NCBI RefSeq assembly: GCF_001542875.1
Contig: NZ_LMAF01000002.1
Coordinates: 372,001 to 436,000, forward strand
Reading direction: 5' to 3'
Length of the DNA: 64,000 nucleotides
Source: Erythrobacter sp. YT30
GTDB taxonomy: Bacteria > Pseudomonadota > Alphaproteobacteria > Sphingomonadales > Sphingomonadaceae
Positions 43,313 through 52,174 of the stretch are shown here, piece after piece (position 1 is the stretch's first letter; each line of letters starts with the position of its first letter). Below the pieces are notes generated by a model. It ran no database searches and had not been told where the DNA came from. It saw nothing but the letters and a program-made list of their open reading frames with translations. Both the position numbers and the translations under genes were made by a program.

Positions 43313-44335
43313 TCAATGCACAGCGCGCGGTGGCTCGGGTGAGAACCTCCAGGCGCGCATATCCACGCCGATCTTGTCCAGTTTTTCGATGCCGGGAATG
43401 GCGAGCACCCCGCCAAGGGATGCATTCTCCCCCTGCCACAAACGATCAAAGGCTCGGCCTGCCTCTGCGCGGCTCACCATCCCACCCAGCTCGCCCACAA
43501 TCCGCATGATCGTTTCCACTGCAATCGCGCGGGGAACATTAGCATAATAGGTGATTGTCATTTGCCCGTTGGGATCGCGGTGAACCATGTCCTCCCAATC
43601 GATCTCGGCAAACCATTGGAGAGCCAGCCACGCCTCACCCAGATTGGAGGCGCTTTGCGCAAGTTGTTTGGGATCGAGCCACTGGTGCTCAGCCAGATGC
43701 TCGCGCACGCGGACACGGTCAAAGCTGGGGTCTTGGTTGGATGGATCGAGCGCTGGAGTGATACCGGCTGACGCGACGATTTCCTGTAGCTCCGCCTTGC
43801 GCCAACCCAGCAAAGGCCGGATTAAGAGCACGTCTTCATGTCCGGGCACATGCGAGCTGGCCCGCACACCGGCTAGGCCCGCCAAGCCGCTGCCCCGCGA
43901 GAGCCGCATCAGCAGCGTTTCGGCTTGGTCATCGGCATGGTGCGCTGTCGCAAGCGCACCTAGCTCGCGTTTTTCGGCCCATTCGCCCAGTGCCTGATAC
44001 CGCGCCTCCCTCGCTCGGGCTTGCAAGTTTCCTTGAGAGATCTCCACTTTAAGCGGTGTGAACGGCACATCGAGCGCGGCGCAAATCTCCCCGACCAAAG
44101 CAACTTCGCTTGCCGCTTCCTCGCGCAGGCCATGGTCGACGCTCGCCACAGCGATTTCTCCAGGCAAAGCGGCATGGGCGAGGAGCAGCAGGGCAAGACT
44201 GTCTGGCCCGCCGGAAACTGCAAGGCCGAGCGGGCCTGTCCTCGCCGCCTTTGGCCACAGCAAAGCGACGTCGCGCTCGATCCGCGCGATAGCCTCGTCA
44301 TCGCTGACAGGCACAATAGTACGAGGCAAAGTCAT
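43313..44335 (-). CDS. tilS: tRNA(Ile)-lysidine synthase
   Basis: A 340-residue PP-loop ATPase that attaches lysine to C34 of tRNA-Ile(CAU), so that it reads AUA and not AUG. The PP-loop S-G-G-P-D-S is at residues 41-46; V-D-H-G-L-R near 72 and T-A-H-H-A-D-D-Q-A-E-T near 136 are further signature motifs. The C-terminal tRNA-binding part is short, as in other alphaproteobacteria. It lies 27 nt after cpoB, the conserved order (pal-)cpoB-tilS-(ftsH), although pal and ftsH are not here. Confidence 0.95.
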   Translation of the reverse strand: MTLPRTIVPVSDDEAIARIERDVALLWPKAARTGPLGLAVSGGPDSLALLLLAHAALPGEIAVASVDHGLREEAASEVALVGEICAALDVPFTPLKVEISQGNLQARAREARYQALGEWAEKRELGALATAHHADDQAETLLMRLSRGSGLAGLAGVRASSHVPGHEDVLLIRPLLGWRKAELQEIVASAGITPALDPSNQDPSFDRVRVREHLAEHQWLDPKQLAQSASNLGEAWLALQWFAEIDWEDMVHRDPNGQMTITYYANVPRAIAVETIMRIVGELGGMVSRAEAGRAFDRLWQGENASLGGVLAIPGIEKLDKIGVDMRAWRFSPEPPRAVH

Positions 44336-44362
44336 CGCCCCGATTGCTGGATCAGCGAGTGA

Positions 44363-45346
44363 TTAAGTGCAAGTGACCTTTTGCCGATTGGACTGGTATT
44401 GATCAGCCAAACGCCCGGTGGCGACCGCCGGATATGTCTCTGCAAATTCCGCCAAGGCGATGCAGGCGCGCGTGGTATCGTTCAGCTCGATCATGCTTTC
44501 AGCCAGGAAAAGGAGACTATCAGGCGCGCGGCGCGCAGTCTTGTCCGCCTGATAATTGCGGAGGAACCAACGCGCTGCATCTTCAGGCATTCCATCATCA
44601 AGATACGCCCTGCCCAGTAGATTGCGCCCATACGTCACGCGGAAATGCGAGGGATACTCTTTGACATACTTGGTGAGCTGTTGGCGCGCTTCCGGGTAGA
44701 AGCCTGCATCCCACAAGCGAAAACCGTAAGAGTATTCATCATCGCCCGCGTCATCGGTCTGGGGCTTGGTGATGGCCTGTACGGCGGCAAGCCGCTCTGC
44801 CGATGGGCCTGACACACTAGTCGCCCCCGCATCAACCACATCGCCGGCCCCTTGCGCCGAAAGATTGCTGTCGACTGCGCTCGTGGTTTCTGCCGGCTCG
44901 CTGGCATCGCTCGAAAGGTCTCCGATTGGATCGGGCAGTGTGCCCGCCGTTTCCATTGCGGTGATCCGCTCATCCATCAAGGCGATGGCGTTGGACTGCT
45001 CTTCACTAACAGCGGTAAGGCGCTGCAATTGCGCTTCCATCGCATCGAGCCGGGCGAGAATATCGGTGACGGCAGTGGTCGATGGACGGTTTGCCGTGTT
45101 GGCTGCCCCTTCCTGAGCGCCCGTTTCCGGCGAGATCTGCGGTTCAAAAAAGCGCCCGTCGCCGCCGGGGAATACGTTGCGCTGCAAGGCGCGGATTTCG
45201 GCTTCAATTTTGCGCAGGCGCGCTTCTGAATTGTCCTGTGCGACGGACGGAACTGGCAGCGCGAGCACAGCCAGGGCAGCGCAGCCTGCGCCAATTGTAT
45301 GGGCGAGCTGACGTGGCGACATCAACGATTTCCTTGCAATGGGCAT
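44363..45346 (-). CDS. cpoB: Cell division coordinator CpoB/YbgF-like protein
   Basis: A 327-residue periplasmic protein. It has a signal peptide (cleavage after V-A-Q near residue 36), a coiled-coil segment (40-135, E-A-R-L-R-K-I-E-A-E-I-R-A-L-Q and L-D-A-M-E-A-Q-L-Q-R-L), a low-complexity linker, and three TPR-like repeats (205-327, Y-S-Y-G-F-R-L-W-D-A-G-F-Y and later H-F-R-V-T-Y-G-R-N-L-L-G-R-A-Y). CpoB links Tol-Pal constriction to peptidoglycan synthesis. Upstream tolB/pal genes are not adjacent, which is somewhat unusual. Confidence 0.88.
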   Translation of the reverse strand: MPIARKSLMSPRQLAHTIGAGCAALAVLALPVPSVAQDNSEARLRKIEAEIRALQRNVFPGGDGRFFEPQISPETGAQEGAANTANRPSTTAVTDILARLDAMEAQLQRLTAVSEEQSNAIALMDERITAMETAGTLPDPIGDLSSDASEPAETTSAVDSNLSAQGAGDVVDAGATSVSGPSAERLAAVQAITKPQTDDAGDDEYSYGFRLWDAGFYPEARQQLTKYVKEYPSHFRVTYGRNLLGRAYLDDGMPEDAARWFLRNYQADKTARRAPDSLLFLAESMIELNDTTRACIALAEFAETYPAVATGRLADQYQSNRQKVTCT

Positions 45347-45511
45347 GGCTTGATCTTGCTCCTAATCTCGTGGCCGCTGGAATGTGCCGATTATGGCAGC
45401 GCGCGCCTGAACATGGGCCGAATCCTTGCGCCCACGCTGCGGCCAAGTCGAGAGCGGCATACGCGAAATCCCAAGGAAATCGGGTTCAATTCGGTGGGAT
45501 TTTTACCCAGG

Positions 45512-46630
45512 TCAGCGCGTGGGCGGGGTTTCTTCGACTTCCGGGGTGGGCTCGCTTGCAGGCGGGCTCGTCTCTTGCGGGGCAGGTGCAGGCGCGGTTT
45601 GAGCTGGCTCGGTTTCCGTTTCTGCCGGAGCAGCCTGCGGAGGCGCCTCCGCTTCAGGCTCAGCCGTGTTTGACGGTGCAGGCTGGGTCGGAGATGGCCG
45701 CGGCGTTGGCTGTGTTGGAGCGGATTGCGTTGGCCGCGCGGCAGGTGCGGTGCTCGGCGTCGGATTGGGGCTGGCGACTGGAGCCGTATTTGTTTCGGCG
45801 GGTGCAGGTGCCGCCGTGTTCAGCGCAAATCGTTCAATCAGGGCAGCCGCAGACACGGGTTCAACCAGAGTTACCTGCTGATCAGCCAGCTTTGGAACTG
45901 GCTGTCCGTCGATCGTGATCTGAAGGAATTGCGGACGGCCTGTATTGAGCTGCACGTCAGGGACATTGCGCGGCACTTCAAACGTGTCGCCGCGCATCAA
46001 TGTTTTTTCGAGCAGCACATCGCCATCTTCAACGAAGAAACGAACCCAGATCTCATCATCGAGCGCGGTGAACACCACTTGGCCATCTGCGCTTATTGCC
46101 TCTTCCTGCGGGGTAGAAGCGGTTTCCGTTTCGCCTTCGGCGGCCTCGTCTCCATCCGCCAGGAGCGATCCCAGGCCCGGGCCGGATGCGTAATAGGTTG
46201 TGTAGAAAGCATAGACGCCGGCTGCGAGAATGATCGCGGCAATCGCGCCAAACCATGCAAGCCCTGCCGATGGCAGCTTTGCCGGATCGCCCGGCTCCAT
46301 CCCGCCGGTGATAGCTGCGCGGCGCTCGCTTTCATCGGCCATTTCAGCGCGCACGGCATCGGTGATCTCGGTTTCATCGAGACCTACGGCGCGGGCATAA
46401 TTGCGCGCAAACCCGATCGCGTAGGCACGCGATGCCATATGGTCGAAGTCTTCCTTCTCGAGCGCTTCGAGATGGTGGGTCGCTATGCGGGTCTCAGCGG
46501 CGATAAAGGCGAGGTCCCAACCTTTTTCGAGCCGTGCAGCGCGCAGCTTTTCACCTGGCCCCAGAGGAGCGCCAGCAGGCTCGTTTTCGGCGATGGATTC
46601 GCCCTCGCCTGTTTCTTGCTCGCTATCCAT
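45512..46630 (-). CDS. RodZ-like helix-turn-helix membrane protein
   Basis: A 372-residue protein with a cytoplasmic helix-turn-helix (about 27-95, G-E-K-L-R-A-A-R-L-E-K-G-W-D-L), a single membrane helix (about 123-147) and a periplasmic DUF4115 domain (about 190-265). RodZ binds MreB through the first domain and sets rod shape. An unusual C-terminal tail of about 100 residues is nearly all Pro, Ala, Thr, Gln and Glu. In E. coli RodZ such low-complexity sequence comes between the membrane helix and DUF4115, so the order is partly changed here. The acidic N-terminal 20 residues are also typical of the alphaproteobacterial form. Confidence 0.88.
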   Translation of the reverse strand: MDSEQETGEGESIAENEPAGAPLGPGEKLRAARLEKGWDLAFIAAETRIATHHLEALEKEDFDHMASRAYAIGFARNYARAVGLDETEITDAVRAEMADESERRAAITGGMEPGDPAKLPSAGLAWFGAIAAIILAAGVYAFYTTYYASGPGLGSLLADGDEAAEGETETASTPQEEAISADGQVVFTALDDEIWVRFFVEDGDVLLEKTLMRGDTFEVPRNVPDVQLNTGRPQFLQITIDGQPVPKLADQQVTLVEPVSAAALIERFALNTAAPAPAETNTAPVASPNPTPSTAPAARPTQSAPTQPTPRPSPTQPAPSNTAEPEAEAPPQAAPAETETEPAQTAPAPAPQETSPPASEPTPEVEETPPTR

Positions 46631-46665
46631 GACCCGGTCTTATCGTCCGCAATTGATTGATCCGC

Positions 46666-46729
46666 TTGCGCGTTACCACACCAGTACAGGTATGTCTGTC
46701 AAGGATTGTGAAGTTATGTCAACGCGCAA
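46666..46729 (-). promoter_or_regulatory. Promoter region with long inverted repeat upstream of the RodZ-like gene
   Basis: In the 134-nt gap between ptsP and the RodZ-like gene, the minus strand has TTGACA (complement of 46697-46702) and TGGTAA (complement of 46673-46678) 18 nt apart, a possible promoter ending about 43 nt from the start codon. The same area is framed by 9-nt inverted arms TTGCGCGTT (46666-46674) and AACGCGCAA (46721-46729), with ATTGATT/TCAAT extensions. The arms could be a pair of operator half-sites around the promoter. Confidence 0.4.
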
Positions 46730-46764
46730 TCAATGTTTATGCGCTGCGCAATGAATCGACACTA

Positions 46765-49035
46765 TCAGTCGAATTCTATGCCTTGCTGTGCCGCCCAATC
46801 GCTTAAGGCGCTGCGCAAATGCACGCCGGGATCGGCGAGGAACTTTTCCATCGCGCTTTCAAGCTCGGCCAGATCGACTTGGCAGATAAGCTCCTTGATC
46901 GGGCCGACAGCGGCAGGCGTGATCGACAATCGGCGAAACCCGATGCCAAGAAGCGCCAAAGCTTCCAACCGGCGTCCGCCCATCTCCCCGCACACGCCAA
47001 GCGAGATGCCGCTGCCCTCGGTATCGCGTGTGACACGGCGCAAAAACCGGATAATGGGTCGGCTCAGCCAGTCATAGCGTTCAGCCAGCATTGGGTTCGC
47101 CCGGTCAGCCGCGAACAGGAATTGGGTGAGATCATTGGTCCCGACCGATAGGAAACTAAGTTTGGGCAAAAGCAGATCGAGCATTTCGGCGAGGGCTGGC
47201 ACTTCCAACATCGCGCCATAATGGATCGCATCGGGCACTTGTTTTTTCTTCGAACGAAGGAATTGCAATTGTTCGTCGAACACCGCTTTTGCCGCGTCGA
47301 ATTCCCACACTTCGGAAACCATGGGGAACATCACATAAAGCGATCGGCCCGCGCCAGCTTCCAAAAGAGCGCGCGCTTGCGCTTTCATCAGACCTTCGCG
47401 TTCAAGCGCCAGTCGCAAGGCGCGCCAGCCCATAGCCGGGTTCTCATCATTGTTCGCCACATCGGAGGCGAGATAGGGCACCGCCTTATCACCGCCGATA
47501 TCAACAGTGCGAAAGATGACGGGCTTATCGCCCGCTGCGTCAATGACGTCGCGGTAGAGCTTCATCTGGCGTTCGCGCTGGGGCAGTGTGGCGGAGACGA
47601 GGAATTGAAATTCTGTCCGGAACAGCCCGACGCCGTCTGCACCGGTCATCGCAAGCGCGCTCATATCATCGCGCAGGCCTGCATTCATCATCACTTCGAT
47701 ACGCGTGCCGCACTTGGTCGTCGGCTCGACATCGCGCAATTCAGCGTATGCCGCCTGCTTTTCGCGCGACTTGGCAAAGCGCGCGGCGAATGCCTCCGAA
47801 ACGGAAGTCGATGGGCGCACGGTGACTTGCCCGGCGGTGGCATCGAGCAGCACTTCATCGCCTTCGCGCACAGCGCCTCTCACGCCCTGAGTGCGGCCCA
47901 GGACGGGCACGCCCATGGCCCGCGCAACAATCACGACGTGCGCGGTGAGCGACCCCTCTTCCAGGATCACGCCTTTCAAGCGGCGACGGTCGTATTCGAG
48001 CAATTCCGCAGGGCCAAGATTGCGAGCGATCAGGATCGTGTCACGGCGAAGGCCTTGCGATGCGGCGGTGCCCAATTGGCCCGACACGATGCGAAGCAAG
48101 CGATTGGCGAGGTCTTCCAGATCGTGCATCCGATCAGCCAGCAGCGCATCGTCAATCTCGCGCATGCGCATGCGGGTGTGTTGCTGCACGCGTTCGATGG
48201 CCGCTTCAGCTGTCAGACCTGAATCAATCGCTTCGTTGATGCGGCGTGACCAACCTTCGTCATAGGCGAACATCTTGTAGGTCTCGAGCACCTCTTCATG
48301 TTCGCCGCCCACACCGAATTCCGCCTGACCGGCGAGGTGATCGATCTGCTCGCGCATCTTGTCGAACGCGCGGTAAACGCGCTGTCGCTCGGCCTCGATA
48401 TCCTCAGCCATCACCTGTGTGATCTGAACGCGAGGCTGGTGGTACACGGCCTGTCCGGTCCCAAGCCCCTTTACAAGGGTCAGACCCGTCAGCGTCTGCG
48501 GCCCAGTCTCACGTCCACCAAGACTTAAAACGTCTTCCTCATCGACCAGTTCAGCATTGGCGATCAGCTCTGAAAGCACCATAGCTGTGGTCTGCAAGGC
48601 TTCAATTTCTACGTCTTCATATCGGCGCGGATCGACATGCTGGACGCACAAAACGCCCACAGCGCGCTCACGATAGACGATCGGAACACCTGCGAAGGAA
48701 TGGAATTTGTCTTCGCCGGTTTCGGGCCGATATTGAAAGTCAGGGTGCGCCTTTGCTTCTGCAAGGTTCAGCGTTTCTACATTGTCGGCAATCGTCCCTG
48801 TCAGCCCCTCACCTATCGCCATGCGGGTGACGTGAACCGCGCTTTGATTGAGTCCGCGTGTCGCAAAAAGCTCCAACATGCCTTCGCGCAGCAAATAGAT
48901 TGAGCAAACCTCGGATGTCAGGCTTTCGCCGACAATCTGAACGACGCGATCAAGCTTGCCCTGCGCATGCATGCGCGAGGCCATCACCTCGTGTAGGCGT
49001 GTGAGAATCTGACGGGCGGAAGCTGCTGCACTCAT
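46765..49035 (-). CDS. ptsP: Phosphoenolpyruvate-protein phosphotransferase PtsP (EI-Ntr)
   Basis: A 756-residue enzyme I of the nitrogen PTS, which takes phosphate from PEP and gives it to NPr. An N-terminal GAF domain (about 1-165) senses small molecules; in known PtsP proteins glutamine lowers activity. The active His lies in S-L-T-A-H-V-V-I-V-A-R near residue 366. The PEP-binding barrel follows with G-V-G-L-F-R-T-E-F near 475, G-T-N-D-L-T-Q-F near 645 and the catalytic Cys in G-V-C-G-E-M-G-G near 690. Length and domain order are normal. It has no link to the lasso kinase. NPr and EIIA genes are not in the window. Confidence 0.96.
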   Translation of the reverse strand: MSAAASARQILTRLHEVMASRMHAQGKLDRVVQIVGESLTSEVCSIYLLREGMLELFATRGLNQSAVHVTRMAIGEGLTGTIADNVETLNLAEAKAHPDFQYRPETGEDKFHSFAGVPIVYRERAVGVLCVQHVDPRRYEDVEIEALQTTAMVLSELIANAELVDEEDVLSLGGRETGPQTLTGLTLVKGLGTGQAVYHQPRVQITQVMAEDIEAERQRVYRAFDKMREQIDHLAGQAEFGVGGEHEEVLETYKMFAYDEGWSRRINEAIDSGLTAEAAIERVQQHTRMRMREIDDALLADRMHDLEDLANRLLRIVSGQLGTAASQGLRRDTILIARNLGPAELLEYDRRRLKGVILEEGSLTAHVVIVARAMGVPVLGRTQGVRGAVREGDEVLLDATAGQVTVRPSTSVSEAFAARFAKSREKQAAYAELRDVEPTTKCGTRIEVMMNAGLRDDMSALAMTGADGVGLFRTEFQFLVSATLPQRERQMKLYRDVIDAAGDKPVIFRTVDIGGDKAVPYLASDVANNDENPAMGWRALRLALEREGLMKAQARALLEAGAGRSLYVMFPMVSEVWEFDAAKAVFDEQLQFLRSKKKQVPDAIHYGAMLEVPALAEMLDLLLPKLSFLSVGTNDLTQFLFAADRANPMLAERYDWLSRPIIRFLRRVTRDTEGSGISLGVCGEMGGRRLEALALLGIGFRRLSITPAAVGPIKELICQVDLAELESAMEKFLADPGVHLRSALSDWAAQQGIEFD

Positions 49036-49159
49036 GCAATGACTGGTCTAGCCAGAGCGGCATATAAAATCAAAGTGGGACAGCCCTTATGCAGCCGGGA
49101 ATGCGAGCTTTCACCCGCAGACCCGGCGTTGAAATCGCCAGAAAAGAAAAGCGCTTAGG

Positions 49160-49315
49160 CTAATTTCGTGCGATTTCTTCCTTCAATCGCAATTTCTGCT
49201 TTTTAAGAGACTGGATCATCGCTGCGTCTGGTGCGGGGCGGGCCATTTCATCGCGCAATTTCGCTTCGAGGCCTGCATGTTTGGATTGGAGTGCATTGAC
49301 GTGTGACGATGCCAT
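49160..49315 (-). CDS. DUF465 (YdcH-like) small protein
   Basis: A 51-residue coiled-coil protein of the DUF465 family, ending Q-K-L-R-L-K-E-E-I-A-R-N, which matches the diagnostic K-K-x-K-L-R-L-K-D-E-I pattern. ATG 49315 is preceded by AGGAG; the longer frame to 49402 covers two hairpins and is rejected. The family is widespread in proteobacteria and its function is unknown. A second member lies 324 nt away in the opposite direction. Confidence 0.85.
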   Translation of the reverse strand: MASSHVNALQSKHAGLEAKLRDEMARPAPDAAMIQSLKKQKLRLKEEIARN

Positions 49316-49639
49316 ATAGTTTCTCCTGTCATTGCGGGGGGATGCCCCCGTTGGAGCGACTCGGCAGTCAAGCGAGCGAGTCGCCAGACACAAGAAAACC
49401 ACATGCGACCCGTCTTGAAAAGCTCTTACAATAAACGAATGCGAACCGCCGTTGGAAATGCGCGGTCAATTGTGTGGGTTACGTATGTCAGAGCTTTGAA
49501 AAAGAACCTGATGACCGCAGAATCAATGGGCAATGGGCCCTTATTCCAGTTGCATTCAAACGCTGCGGCAGACACATAGGTCTGCATACTCTGGTTCTCG
49601 CAAAGCCAGTCTGAAAGAACCTCATAAGGGCGCGACTAA
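49316..49639. other. 324-nt gap between two DUF465 genes, with hairpins
   Basis: No credible gene. Two hairpins stand out: CGGGGG/CCCCCG at 49335-49350 with a 4-nt loop, and GCGACTCG (49356-49363) pairing with CGAGTCGC (49377-49384). Both lie in the leader of the minus-strand DUF465 gene, within 70 nt of its start, and could affect its translation or be remnants of a REP-like repeat. The rest (49400-49639) must hold the divergent promoters; I see no clear boxes. Confidence 0.5.
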
Positions 49640-49837
49640 ATGAATGAGGCTGAGCTTAAAAAACAGCTCGAATTGCTCCGCACGGAACACAGCGATCTTG
49701 ATGCTGCGATCACCGCGCTCACGGAAGCGGGAGCGAAGGACCAACTGCAGATCGCTCGCCTTAAAAAACGCAAATTGCGGCTGAAAGATCAGATCGCCGT
49801 GATTGAGGATAATCTGCTGCCCGATATCATCGCATAA
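49640..49837 (+). CDS. DUF465 (YdcH-like) small protein
   Basis: A 65-residue protein of the DUF465 family. It is predicted to be two helices forming a coiled coil (L-K-K-Q-L-E-L-L-R-T-E-H-S-D-L-D and L-K-K-R-K-L-R-L-K-D-Q-I-A), with the family C-terminal motif intact. It is divergent from the other DUF465 gene and followed by a structured noncoding region. The function is unknown. Confidence 0.9.
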   Translation: MNEAELKKQLELLRTEHSDLDAAITALTEAGAKDQLQIARLKKRKLRLKDQIAVIEDNLLPDIIA

Positions 49838-49847
49838 CCGGAAACCC

Positions 49848-50016
49848 ACTGATCGTCCCCCCCAAGACAATACATTTTTTCGAAATGTTCGCTTGGGCTG
49901 CCGCCTGTGGATTGCAACCTTTCCCGCCGCCAATTCGTTGGCATCAAAGGCATTCTGCACGATGTAATGGTTAAGGCGATGCTACCGCGTTTGTCCCGCT
50001 GAGGGACGGTCCCAGT
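49848..50016 (+). ncRNA. Candidate structured RNA (6S-size)
   Basis: The 244-nt gap after the DUF465 gene contains a possible closing stem: ACT-GATCGTCCC (49848-49859) pairs with GGGACGGTC-CC-AGT (50003-50016) with one G-U pair and a two-base bulge. Inside lies a local stem CCCAAG (49861-49866)/CTTGGG (49892-49897) enclosing ACATTT (49872-49877)/AAATGT (49883-49888). The enclosed length of about 169 nt and the stretch ATGTTCGC recall 6S RNA, but I cannot confirm the family. A competing hairpin GTCCC/GGGAC lies at 49993-50007. The strand is a guess. Confidence 0.35.
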
Positions 50017-50081
50017 TTAGGTCGGGATAGTCCAAGAAGTGCGCTGGCGATTGCGCCATCATCTGACTAGCTCAAACAGAT

Positions 50082-50543
50082 ATGCCGCGCACATCCAGCC
50101 TTTCCCGCCCGATTATCGAGGCACTTTATACAGAAGCGCTCGTCCTGACTGACGACGTGCGCGCGGTGTTTGCTCTTGGCGCGAAACAGCCGGATGAGGG
50201 GCAGGATTCGATGGTGCGTCTGGCGCTTTCCACCGAAGGCCTGCGCACCACAACCCGCATGATGCATGTGCTTGCATGGCTGCTAAACCAGCGCGCTTTC
50301 TTCGCTGGCGAATTGAGCGAGCAGCAGGTGCGAAAGCATGGAGCCTTACCCGCCGATCGCGGCGCTGATCCTGAACAATTGGAACGGCTGGAGCCTGAGA
50401 CGTGCGAACTGATCGCGGAAACGGAAAAACTGCACCAGCGTATTGCCCGGCTCGATCAGGCGTGGCGCCAAAATTTTGAGGTTAGCTCGCCTGCCCGCGC
50501 CTTTCAGGGGCGACTTGAGCGGCGGCTGAGCGATTTCGCTTAA
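50082..50543 (+). CDS. DUF1465 family protein (RcdA-like)
   Basis: A 153-residue helical protein of the DUF1465 family, the family of Caulobacter RcdA, an adaptor that helps ClpXP degrade the cell-cycle regulator CtrA. Seen are I-E-A-L-Y-T-E-A-L-V-L near residue 10, R-L-A-L-S-T-E-G-L-R-T-T-T-R-M-M and V-L-A-W-L-L-N-Q-R-A-F-F-A-G-E-L near 45-80. Its 3' end overlaps the convergent glpK gene by 4 nt. Whether it keeps the RcdA role in this organism is inference. Confidence 0.85.
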   Translation: MPRTSSLSRPIIEALYTEALVLTDDVRAVFALGAKQPDEGQDSMVRLALSTEGLRTTTRMMHVLAWLLNQRAFFAGELSEQQVRKHGALPADRGADPEQLERLEPETCELIAETEKLHQRIARLDQAWRQNFEVSSPARAFQGRLERRLSDFA

Positions 50544-52012
50544 GCTGCTTTCAGCGCTTTTCGCCAGCGTTCCAATCGATCGCTTCTGACATCCTCGCTC
50601 ATATCTGGCGTGAATTGCGTCAGCTTGCCGCGCATCGCTTCTGCCGCTTCGTTGATGTCAGCGCAAAGCCCAACGCCAGCCGCTGCGAGCATGGCCGCGC
50701 CCAGTGCAGTGGTTTCGACAAAGTCAGGTCTCTCAACTCTTAAGCCCAGCACGTTGGCGATATCCTGCGCCATCCAATTGTTAGCGGCCATCCCGCCATC
50801 AATCCGCAGAGTTTCCCATTCCGCGCCATCGGCGGCAAAGGCTTGGGCGAGATCGTGGGTTTGGTGAGCCATTGCCTCCAAGGCTGCGCGCGCCAGTTCG
50901 GCCTTGCCGCTTGCGAAACTCAGCCCTGTGATGACGCCGCGTGCATCGGCCCGCCAGTGGGGCGCGCCAAGGCCTGCAAGCGCGGGCACAATTGTCACGC
51001 CGCCGCTATCGGGAATTGATCGGGCGAGTTCCTCAGTTTGGCTGGCTACATCGACGATCCCCAGGGAATCGCGAAGCCACTGAACGAGCGATCCGGCGAC
51101 AAACACTGACCCTTCAATCGCATAGGTGCGCTCCCCGCCAATCTGCATCAAAACCGTAGTGAGCAGGCGATGATCGGATTTGGTCGGCGTTTTACCCGCA
51201 TTGGCGAGCACAAACGCGCCTGTGCCGTAGGTCGCTTTGGTTTCTCCCGGTGACAGGCAGGCCTGCCCAATCGTTGCGGCCTGTTGATCGCCGGCAATTC
51301 CTGTAATCGGAATTTCGCGCCCGAACAGGCGAACACCAGTTGTCCCGAGTGCGCCCGACATGTCGACCACTTCCGGTAAAGCGGCATGAGGAACGCCGAA
51401 CATATCGCACAGCCCCTTATCAAAGCCGCTGCTCGAAAGCTCCATCAGCAAAGTCCGGCTCGCATTGCTCGCATCGCTGATATGCTTGTCCCCACCAGTC
51501 AGCTTATAGATAAGCCAGCTTTCGATCGTGCCAAATGCCAAAGTGCCATTGTCAGCAGCAGCGCGAACCTCGGGCACATTGTCGAGCATCCAGCGCATCT
51601 TGGTGCCTGAGAAGTAAGGGTCGAGCAGCAGGCCGGTGCGGCTTTGAATGTCGGCTTCGCGGCCCGCATCGCGCAATTCGGCACAGAACCCCTCGGTACG
51701 CCGATCCTGCCACACGATTGCGCGGGTCAAAGGCTCTCCAGTGGATGTGTCCCAGGCGACGACCGTTTCGCGCTGATTGGTGATACCGATGGCAGCAATA
51801 CAAGCGGCCCCGCCCACCCGCGGGATTACATCGCGCGCGCATTGAAGTGTCTTGTCCCAGATTTCGGCGGCGTCATGTTCGACCCAGCCGGCCTTGGGAT
51901 AGTGCTGCGTGATTTCAGCCTGTGCGCTTGCGGCGAGAACACCGTCGCTGGCGAATGCCATGGCGCGGGTCGAGGTTGTGCCTTCGTCCAGAACCAAGAT
52001 GTAGTCAGCCAT
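50540..52012 (-). CDS. glpK: Glycerol kinase
   Basis: A 490-residue FGGY-family kinase that makes glycerol 3-phosphate. The ATP loop D-E-G-T-T-S-T-R-A-M is at residues 8-17, I-T-N-Q-R-E-T near 77 binds glycerol, G-D-Q-Q-A-A near 255 and A-L-A-G-L-G-A-P-H-W near 345 are diagnostic for GlpK. The length is typical. No glpF or glpD neighbour is present, so it may be expressed alone. Confidence 0.96.
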   Translation of the reverse strand: MADYILVLDEGTTSTRAMAFASDGVLAASAQAEITQHYPKAGWVEHDAAEIWDKTLQCARDVIPRVGGAACIAAIGITNQRETVVAWDTSTGEPLTRAIVWQDRRTEGFCAELRDAGREADIQSRTGLLLDPYFSGTKMRWMLDNVPEVRAAADNGTLAFGTIESWLIYKLTGGDKHISDASNASRTLLMELSSSGFDKGLCDMFGVPHAALPEVVDMSGALGTTGVRLFGREIPITGIAGDQQAATIGQACLSPGETKATYGTGAFVLANAGKTPTKSDHRLLTTVLMQIGGERTYAIEGSVFVAGSLVQWLRDSLGIVDVASQTEELARSIPDSGGVTIVPALAGLGAPHWRADARGVITGLSFASGKAELARAALEAMAHQTHDLAQAFAADGAEWETLRIDGGMAANNWMAQDIANVLGLRVERPDFVETTALGAAMLAAAGVGLCADINEAAEAMRGKLTQFTPDMSEDVRSDRLERWRKALKAA

Positions 52013-52174
52013 GCTCTCTCCGGTGATGCTACTTCACTTTATTTCCGGTCGCTTACCCACCCCTACCCCCTCTCGCAAGCGCAAGGGATAGTGGTGCATG
52101 TAAGCTTGCTCGTCAGTTGCTGCTGGTGGGCGGCATCTCGACAGGATGGCTGCTGACCTGCATAGGTTAATGCG

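Noticed and set aside
49840..50081. SRP RNA, tmRNA or RNase P RNA in the gap
   Set aside because: None of the invariant core sequences of these RNAs is seen; only a 6S-like size and one short motif remain.
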